Below are positions 5,788 to 10,405 of a stretch of 10,405 bases of DNA, one piece after another. Below the pieces are notes generated by a model, which had not been told where the DNA came from, searched no databases, and saw only the letters and a program-made list of their open reading frames with translations. The stretch comes from DASWHK01 sp036398215 (lineage in GTDB: Bacteria > Acidobacteriota > UBA890), in contig DASWHK010000014.1 of the NCBI GenBank assembly GCA_036398215.1, forward strand, positions 1-10,405. The letters are read 5' to 3'. The position numbers and the translations under genes were made by a program. Each line of letters begins with the position of its first letter. The first letter of the stretch is position 1.

Positions 5788-7218
5788 CTACACGGTCAAG
5801 CCGTCCTCCCGCCGCCGCGCCACGACAACCAGCGACAGGCCGAACGGGACGCGCAGGGCGCGCTCGACGCGCAGCAGCGGCACCAGCAGGTTGTTGAAGC
5901 GGGCCTGGAAGCGGGGGATGTGGCGGCGGCGGAGGAGGCGGCCGTTGAGCCACCAGCCGAGGGCGCCGATGGCGTTGGCGCGGGTGGTGGAGACGATGTC
6001 GAAGCCCGCCTCCGCGATGACGGCCTCGAGGTCGGCGCGCCGGTAGCGGCGGATGTGCCCGAGCTCCTCGTCGAGGGCGCCGTAGAGGGCCGGGCCGGCG
6101 GGAATGACGACCAGCAGATGGCCGCCGGGCTCCAGCGCCTCGGCGAGCGTCCGGAACGCCTGCAGGTCGTCCTCGAGGTGCTCGACGACGTTGAAGGCCA
6201 CGGCGGTATCGGCGCGGCCCCGCAGGTCCTCGCAGTTGTCGGGGCCCAGCGGTCGGGTGAGGTCGAGCCGGCGGACCTCGACGTTGGGGCGGCTCTCGAA
6301 ACGGCTGCGGAGGTTGCGCAGGAAGGTCTCGTCGACGTCGGTGAGCCAGACGTGCGGGCGCTGCAGGAAGAACTGCGAGATGTTGCCGATCCCCGAGCCG
6401 GCCTCGAGGATGCGGTCGCCGGCATGGTCGGCCACCGCGTCCCAGAGGAAGCGATGGTAGCGGTGCAGCGGGGCGATGCTGTCGAGCGTGCGGTGGACGT
6501 GCGACAGGTCGCGGCCCCCCATCAGCCGCTCGCGGGTGATCACCCAGACGGCGCTGAAGCCGTCCTTCCAGCTGATCTTCTTGCCTTCCTTGTACGTGCG
6601 GCCGTGGTACGAGATCGGCACCTCGTAGATCCGCACGCCGCGCCGCGCCAGCTTGGCGGTGATCTCGGGCTCGAAGCCGAAGCGTTGCGAGCGCAGCGGG
6701 ATCGACTGAAACAGCTCGGTGCGGAAGGCCTTGTAGCAGGTCTCCATGTCGCTGAGGTTGAGGTTGGTACAGGCGTTCGAGAACAGGGTCAGGAAGCGAT
6801 TGCCGACCGTGTGCCAGAAGAAGAGGACGCGGCGCACGTCGCCGCGGAAGCGGGAGCCGTACACCACGTCGGCGTGGCCGTCGAGCAGCGGCTCCAGCAA
6901 GCGCCCGTACTCGCTCGGGTCGTACTCGAGGTCGGCGTCCTGGATGATGCAGAACGGCTGCGAAAGGTGCTCGCGGGCGGTCTGGATCGCCGCGCCCTTG
7001 CCCTTGTTGACCTCGTGGAAATGGACGTCGACCCGCGCGTCGAGGCCGGCGATCTCGTCGCCCAGCAGCTCGACGGTGCCATCCTGGGAGCAGTCGTCGA
7101 CGATCACCAGCTGGCCGACCCAGGGCGACGCCAGGACCTGCTGGACGATTTCCTTCAGCGTCGAGCGCTCGTTGTAGACCGGCATCATGACCGACAAGAC
7201 CGGTTCCGGCGTCACCAT
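5788..7218 (-). CDS. Fused GT2 glycosyltransferase and class I SAM methyltransferase
   Basis: A 476-residue two-domain protein. The N-terminal half (about 1-235) is a GT-A fold family-2 glycosyltransferase of the dolichol-phosphate-sugar synthase-like type: LSVMMPVYNE (8-17), VDDCSQDGT (40-48), NKGKGAAI (71-78), the metal/nucleotide-sugar DXD-type motif QDADLEYDP (93-101), YGSRFRG (120-126) and METCYKAFR (158-166), with ISYHGRTYKEGKKISWKDG near its end. The C-terminal half is a Rossmann methyltransferase: ILEAGSGIGN motif I (271-280), LTDVDE motif II (293-298), FNVVEHLEDD (343-352) and LEPGGHLLVVIPAG. There are no membrane helices, unlike some DPM-type synthases. I chose ATG at 7218, with GGGA 8-11 nt upstream; a TTG at 7269 would add 17 residues lacking family similarity. 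The likely role is transfer of a sugar to a lipid carrier or glycan with methylation of the product, for cell-surface polysaccharide or glycolipid. It is a monocistronic gene, divergent from smc and separated from the downstream operon by 372 bp. Confidence 0.88.
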   Translation of the reverse strand: MVTPEPVLSVMMPVYNERSTLKEIVQQVLASPWVGQLVIVDDCSQDGTVELLGDEIAGLDARVDVHFHEVNKGKGAAIQTAREHLSQPFCIIQDADLEYDPSEYGRLLEPLLDGHADVVYGSRFRGDVRRVLFFWHTVGNRFLTLFSNACTNLNLSDMETCYKAFRTELFQSIPLRSQRFGFEPEITAKLARRGVRIYEVPISYHGRTYKEGKKISWKDGFSAVWVITRERLMGGRDLSHVHRTLDSIAPLHRYHRFLWDAVADHAGDRILEAGSGIGNISQFFLQRPHVWLTDVDETFLRNLRSRFESRPNVEVRRLDLTRPLGPDNCEDLRGRADTAVAFNVVEHLEDDLQAFRTLAEALEPGGHLLVVIPAGPALYGALDEELGHIRRYRRADLEAVIAEAGFDIVSTTRANAIGALGWWLNGRLLRRRHIPRFQARFNNLLVPLLRVERALRVPFGLSLVVVARRREDGLTV

Positions 7219-7330
7219 CGTCTCGGTCCCTGGATCGGTGTGTGCGTGAACGGCGGCGGAGCGCTGCAAGCCTACCGCAAAATATGGTGGCCGGCGGCCC
7301 GAATTCCCCCAACAGGTTGTGGATGACGCG

Positions 7331-7360
7331 TTTACCCGGGCCGGTGGAGGGTGTTACACT
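7331..7360 (+). promoter_or_regulatory. Candidate sigma-70-like promoter for smc
   Basis: TTTACC (7331-7336) and TACACT (7355-7360) are separated by 18 nt, each matching the consensus at four of six positions. The -10 is preceded by TGT, partly like an extended -10. It is the most promoter-like site in the 233-bp divergent region between the glycosyltransferase and smc genes. It would give a 5' leader of about 85 nt that includes the hairpin before the start codon. Confidence 0.45.
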
Positions 7361-7421
7361 GCGGCCTCCAGGGGCGTTCCCGGGCGATGTCCGCAGCCGT
7401 CGCCCCGTCTGATTCGAGTTC

Positions 7422-7451
7422 GGGGAGGCACGAACCGGGGGTTCGTGCATC
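7422..7451 (+). promoter_or_regulatory. Strong Shine-Dalgarno followed by a perfect hairpin before the smc start
   Basis: A full GGAGG sequence (7424-7428, within GGGGAGG from 7422) lies 23 nt from the GTG start, too far for normal use. The gap is filled by a perfect 9-bp inverted repeat: GCACGAACC at 7428-7436, loop GGG at 7437-7439, GGTTCGTGC at 7440-7448. If the stem forms (8 bp leave GGAGG free), only 4 unpaired nucleotides remain between GGAGG and GTG, which restores a workable spacing. Alternatively the GGGGG run at 7437-7441 is a weak ribosome site partly sequestered by the stem. Either way, translation of smc should depend on this structure. Confidence 0.6.
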
Positions 7452-10405
7452 GTGTGGAAGCTTTCCAAGCTGGAGATCCGCGGCTTCAAGTCGTTCGCCG
7501 ACGCCGCCGAGCTCGATTTTCCCGTGGGCATAACCGCGGTCGTCGGTCCCAACGGCTGCGGCAAGAGCAACATCTCCGACGCCATCCTCTGGGTGCTGGG
7601 AGAGCAGAGCACCCGGGCGTTGCGCGCTCAGCGGATGCAGGACGTCATCTTCCAGGGGACGGCGACGCGCCGCGCCATCGGCCTCGCCGAGGTGACCCTC
7701 TACCTGGCGAACGAGTCGCTCGCCGACCCGACCTACGACCCGCTCGCACGGCTCGAGGCCGGCGGCGTGGCCCGCCTCGCCGGCGGCAACGGCAACGGTA
7801 ATGGCAACGGGCCGACCGGCGACGCCGACGCCGTCGATGCCGGCGAGGGGATCGCGATCCGCACCGCCGGCGACGTCGAGATCGACACCCTCGAGGACGA
7901 CGACCTCGACGACGCGGAAGAGGCCGCGCCCGCCGACGAAACCGTCGAGGACGCCGAGCCCGGCGTCCTAAAGATCACCCGCCGCCTGTTCCGCTCGGGA
8001 GACTCCGAGTACCTGCTCAACGGCAAGAAGTGCCGGCTGCGCGACATCCGCGAGCGCCTCGCCGGCACCGGTCTCGGCGCTCGCGCCTGCTTTCTGATCG
8101 GACAGGGCAAGATCGACCAGATCCTCTCGGCCAGCTCGGTGGAACGCCGCGCGCCGCTCGAGGAGGCCGCCGGCATCACGCTCTACCGGCAGCGGCGCCA
8201 CCTCACCCAGCTCAAGCTCGAGGCCACCGCCCAGGACCTCGCCCGAATCGACGACATCTACCAGGAGGTGGGCCGGCAGATGCGCAGCCTCAAGCGCCAG
8301 GCCGGCCGCGCCAAGCGTTACAAGAAGCTGCGCGAGCAGCTCCGCCGGCTGGAGCGCGCCTGGCTGCACGGCGAGCTGTCGGAGGCGCGCCGCCGGGTCG
8401 CCGTATCGGCGGCCGCGGTGGCCGGCGCCCGCGAGGCCGAGGAGGCCGCGCGCGCCGAGCTGCAGACCGCCGCCGGCCGCCTGGCTGCGGCCCGCGAGCA
8501 GCTGCGCGCCAGCCGCGTCGCCGAGCAGGAGCGCCGCCAGGGGCTCTACCAGAACCAGCTCGAGCAGGAGCGGCTCAAGTCCGAGGCGCAACGACAGGAT
8601 GATCGCGCCGCCTTCGCCGGCGAACGTCTCGCCGAGCTGGAGCGACGGGCGGCGGAGGCCGAGGAGCGACTCGCCGAGGCCGCCGGCCTGCAGGAGGGAC
8701 GCCGCGAGGTCCTGCGCCAGTCCGAGCTCGCCGCGACGGCCGCGAGGAGCGCCCTCGAGGAAGCGGAGGAGGATCTCGACGCCGCTCGCCGGCGCCTGCA
8801 GCTGGCGATGCGCCCGGCGGCGACAGTCCCCGAGGATGGCCGGCCGCGAGCGCTGTCGGTCGACCTCGTCGTCGAGGCGGGTGACTTTCCGCCCTTGAGC
8901 CTCGCCCTCGGCGACCTGCTCGACGCCAAGGTCCTGCCGGAGACCGGGCTACAGCCGTGGCTGCAGGACTCGCTCGACGGCAACCGGCGGGTGCGCGGGC
9001 TGCGCGCCGCGGAGCAGGGGGGGGCCGATGCGCGGCCGGCGGACGAGCGGATCGTCGGCGCCCTGCGCGACCGCGTCTCGGGGCGCAGCGCCTCGGCGAC
9101 CGCGGTCATCGGCGCCGTGCTGCGCGACACCTGGCTGGTGGCCGCCGCCGCCGACGCCCCGGCGCTGGCGCGTCAGCATCCCGGCCACGCATTCGTCGAC
9201 GTCACCGGGAGCTGCTGGGCCCGCGACATCGAAGTTCGCGTCCGCGGCCGGCAGGCGCGGACGATGGAGATGCAGGAGCATCCGGCCGAGGGCGCCAGGC
9301 CGGCGAGCGCCGAGAGCGCCGCGGCACCGGCAGATGCGGCCCCGGAGGTCACCTCGCCCGAGGAGCTGGCGGCGCGCGAGGCCCGCGACCGTGCCGCCGG
9401 CGCCGCCCGCGCCGCCGACGCGCAGGCCACCGCCGCCCGCCAGGAGCTCGCCGTCGCGGAGGCCGCCGGCCGCCGCTTGAAGGGCGAGCGCGAGCGGGCC
9501 CTCGCCGAGATGAAAAGCCTGCGGGTCGCGGTGGAGGAGGCCGGGAAGCGGGCCGCCGAAGCGCGCGCCCAGGTCCAGCAGGTCGCCGCCACCGGCGAGG
9601 AGCTGGCCGCCCAGCTCGACGTCGCCGGCAGCGATGACCGCGCCGGCGAAGCCGAGGTGGCCGGCCTCGAGGCGGCGCAGGCCCAGTCGCGCGAGGCGCT
9701 GGAAACGGCGCAGGAGAAGCGCTCGCGCTTCGAGATCGAGGCGGCGGAGGCCCGGGTCGCCGGCCAGCACATCGAGCAGCAGGTCCGCGACCGGTTGTCG
9801 GTCGAGCCCGAGCGGCTGCTCGCCGAGGGCCCCGTGCAGCCCGAGGAGCACGGAGACGACACCACCAAAAAAGACGATGTCATCGACCTCGAGGCGCTCG
9901 ACGCCCGCCAGTTGCGTGCCCAGATCCTCGACGTCCAGGCGCGCATCGAGCGGCTCGGCCCGGTCAACCTGATGGCCTACGAGGACTTCGAGGTGCAGGA
10001 GGCTCGCCACGAGGAGCTCGGCACCCAGCGTCGCGACCTGAAGAGCGCCGCCGCCAACCTCGACGAGGCGATCCGCCGCATCGACGAGGACTGCATCCAG
10101 CGCTTCACCGACTGCTTCGAGTCGATCAACGGCTACTTCAACCGCATCTTCCGGCAGCTCTTCGGCGGCGGCAAGGCGGGCATGCGGCTGGAAGAGCCCG
10201 ACGACCCGCTCAACAGCGGCATCGAGATCTTCGCGCAGCCGCCGGGCAAGAGGCTGCAGAACATCCGGCTGCTGTCGGGCGGCGAGCGGACGCTGGTGGC
10301 GCTGTCGCTGCTGTTCTCGATCTTCGAGTACCGGCCGGCGGCGTTCTGCATTCTCGACGAGGCCGACGCGGCGCTCGACGAGCCCAACATCGACCGCTTC
10401 CTGCG
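7452..10405 (+). CDS. smc: Chromosome segregation ATPase SMC (3' end outside window)
   Basis: A continuous frame of 984 codons starts at GTG 7452 and runs off the right edge. No other start is possible: upstream a TGA is in frame at 7410, and the usual SMC N-terminus follows directly (WKLSKLEIRGFKSFA). The N-terminal head has Walker A GPNGCGKSN (32-40), Q52, and LFRSGDSEYLLNGKKCRLRDI (179-199); FLIGQGKIDQILSA and EEAAGITLYRQRR (237-249) mark the base of the arm. Coiled coil spans about 250-460, hinge about 465-600, returning coil about 600-835. The C-terminal head begins at GPVNLMAYEDF (836 on) and includes FGGGKAGM, signature LSGGERT (941-947), Walker B FCILDE (965-970, E970 catalytic) and D-loop ALDEPN. 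SMC dimers with kleisin ScpA and ScpB organise and segregate chromosomes by ATP-driven loop extrusion. Odd points: an acidic Gly/Asn-rich insertion at about 92-171, short arms, and a divergent hinge. Expected full length is about 1,040 residues against 1,150-1,200 normally. Identification as SMC is secure. Confidence 0.95.
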   Translation, partial: MWKLSKLEIRGFKSFADAAELDFPVGITAVVGPNGCGKSNISDAILWVLGEQSTRALRAQRMQDVIFQGTATRRAIGLAEVTLYLANESLADPTYDPLARLEAGGVARLAGGNGNGNGNGPTGDADAVDAGEGIAIRTAGDVEIDTLEDDDLDDAEEAAPADETVEDAEPGVLKITRRLFRSGDSEYLLNGKKCRLRDIRERLAGTGLGARACFLIGQGKIDQILSASSVERRAPLEEAAGITLYRQRRHLTQLKLEATAQDLARIDDIYQEVGRQMRSLKRQAGRAKRYKKLREQLRRLERAWLHGELSEARRRVAVSAAAVAGAREAEEAARAELQTAAGRLAAAREQLRASRVAEQERRQGLYQNQLEQERLKSEAQRQDDRAAFAGERLAELERRAAEAEERLAEAAGLQEGRREVLRQSELAATAARSALEEAEEDLDAARRRLQLAMRPAATVPEDGRPRALSVDLVVEAGDFPPLSLALGDLLDAKVLPETGLQPWLQDSLDGNRRVRGLRAAEQGGADARPADERIVGALRDRVSGRSASATAVIGAVLRDTWLVAAAADAPALARQHPGHAFVDVTGSCWARDIEVRVRGRQARTMEMQEHPAEGARPASAESAAAPADAAPEVTSPEELAAREARDRAAGAARAADAQATAARQELAVAEAAGRRLKGERERALAEMKSLRVAVEEAGKRAAEARAQVQQVAATGEELAAQLDVAGSDDRAGEAEVAGLEAAQAQSREALETAQEKRSRFEIEAAEARVAGQHIEQQVRDRLSVEPERLLAEGPVQPEEHGDDTTKKDDVIDLEALDARQLRAQILDVQARIERLGPVNLMAYEDFEVQEARHEELGTQRRDLKSAAANLDEAIRRIDEDCIQRFTDCFESINGYFNRIFRQLFGGGKAGMRLEEPDDPLNSGIEIFAQPPGKRLQNIRLLSGGERTLVALSLLFSIFEYRPAAFCILDEADAALDEPNIDRFL
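7788..7811 (+). repeat. Short Asn-Gly hexanucleotide repeat inside smc
   Basis: Four in-frame AAC-GGC-like units (with AAT and GGT/GGG variants) encode NGNGNGNG at residues 113-120, next to GG. They sit at the start of the head insertion and look like a slippage-derived flexible linker. Confidence 0.7.

Noticed and set aside
7219..7269. TTG at 7269 as start of the glycosyltransferase fusion
   Set aside because: It adds 17 residues without family similarity; the ATG at 7218 begins just before the first GT-A strand and has a purine-rich site upstream.
5920..7326. Plus-strand open frame of 468 codons
   Set aside because: Antisense to the glycosyltransferase-methyltransferase fusion, whose catalytic motifs are unmistakable.
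8949..10010. Minus-strand open frame of 353 codons, Leu/Gly-rich
   Set aside because: Complement of the smc coiled coil and hinge; the Leu/Gly bias is what the reverse of Glu/Ala/Arg codons gives.
7452..10405. SMC-like ATPase of a plasmid-defence system (Wadjet/MukBEF type)
   Set aside because: The head motifs, the GFKSF start and the LDEADAALDEPN end are those of housekeeping SMC, and no JetA/B/D or MukE/F-like genes are adjacent.

Overview
The window is a GC-rich (roughly two-thirds G+C by eye) bacterial chromosome segment with strong codon bias toward G/C in third positions and frequent non-ATG starts. The SMC protein on the right, with its SMC-type head motifs and arm-base sequence, reads like those of Acidobacteriota or neighbouring GC-rich Gram-negative phyla. 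That taxonomic guess is an inference from sequence flavour only. There are no rRNA or tRNA genes, CRISPR arrays, insertion sequences or phage genes that I can see.

Layout from left to right: (1) the C-terminal 134 codons of an unrecognised, low-complexity plus-strand gene (2-406). (2) A convergent junction of about 150 bp. (3) A compact minus-strand cluster of five genes, transcribed right to left from 5415 to 560: a family-2 type SAM-dependent O-methyltransferase, a radical SAM enzyme, a 438-residue and a 289-residue protein of unrecognised family, and a small P-loop kinase. Junctions are a 4-bp gap, a 4-bp ATGA overlap, a 17-bp gap and a direct TGA-TTG abutment, so this is very probably one operon. 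(4) A 372-bp intergenic stretch with only a weak promoter candidate. (5) A separate minus-strand gene encoding a fused family-2 glycosyltransferase plus SAM methyltransferase (5788-7218). (6) A 233-bp divergent promoter region. (7) A plus-strand smc gene (GTG start at 7452) that runs off the right edge after 984 codons.

The five-gene operon is the most interesting part. It pairs a radical SAM enzyme (CX3CX2C at residues 39-46, plus four Cys near its C-terminus) and an O-methyltransferase with two proteins rich in alternating beta hairpins and helices, and a uridine-kinase-like P-loop protein. I do not recognise this combination as a named pathway. The simplest reading is a small-molecule (or peptide-tailoring) biosynthetic operon in which methylation, a radical step and a phosphorylation act on a common substrate. 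A PT-barrel (ABBA prenyltransferase-like) fold for the two unknown proteins is a speculative but testable idea.

The smc gene is also unusual. It has an acidic insertion of about 80 residues in the N-terminal head, arms only about two-thirds the usual length, a hinge lacking the usual glycine-rich signature, and a perfect 9-bp hairpin placed exactly between a strong GGAGG ribosome-binding sequence and the GTG start codon.
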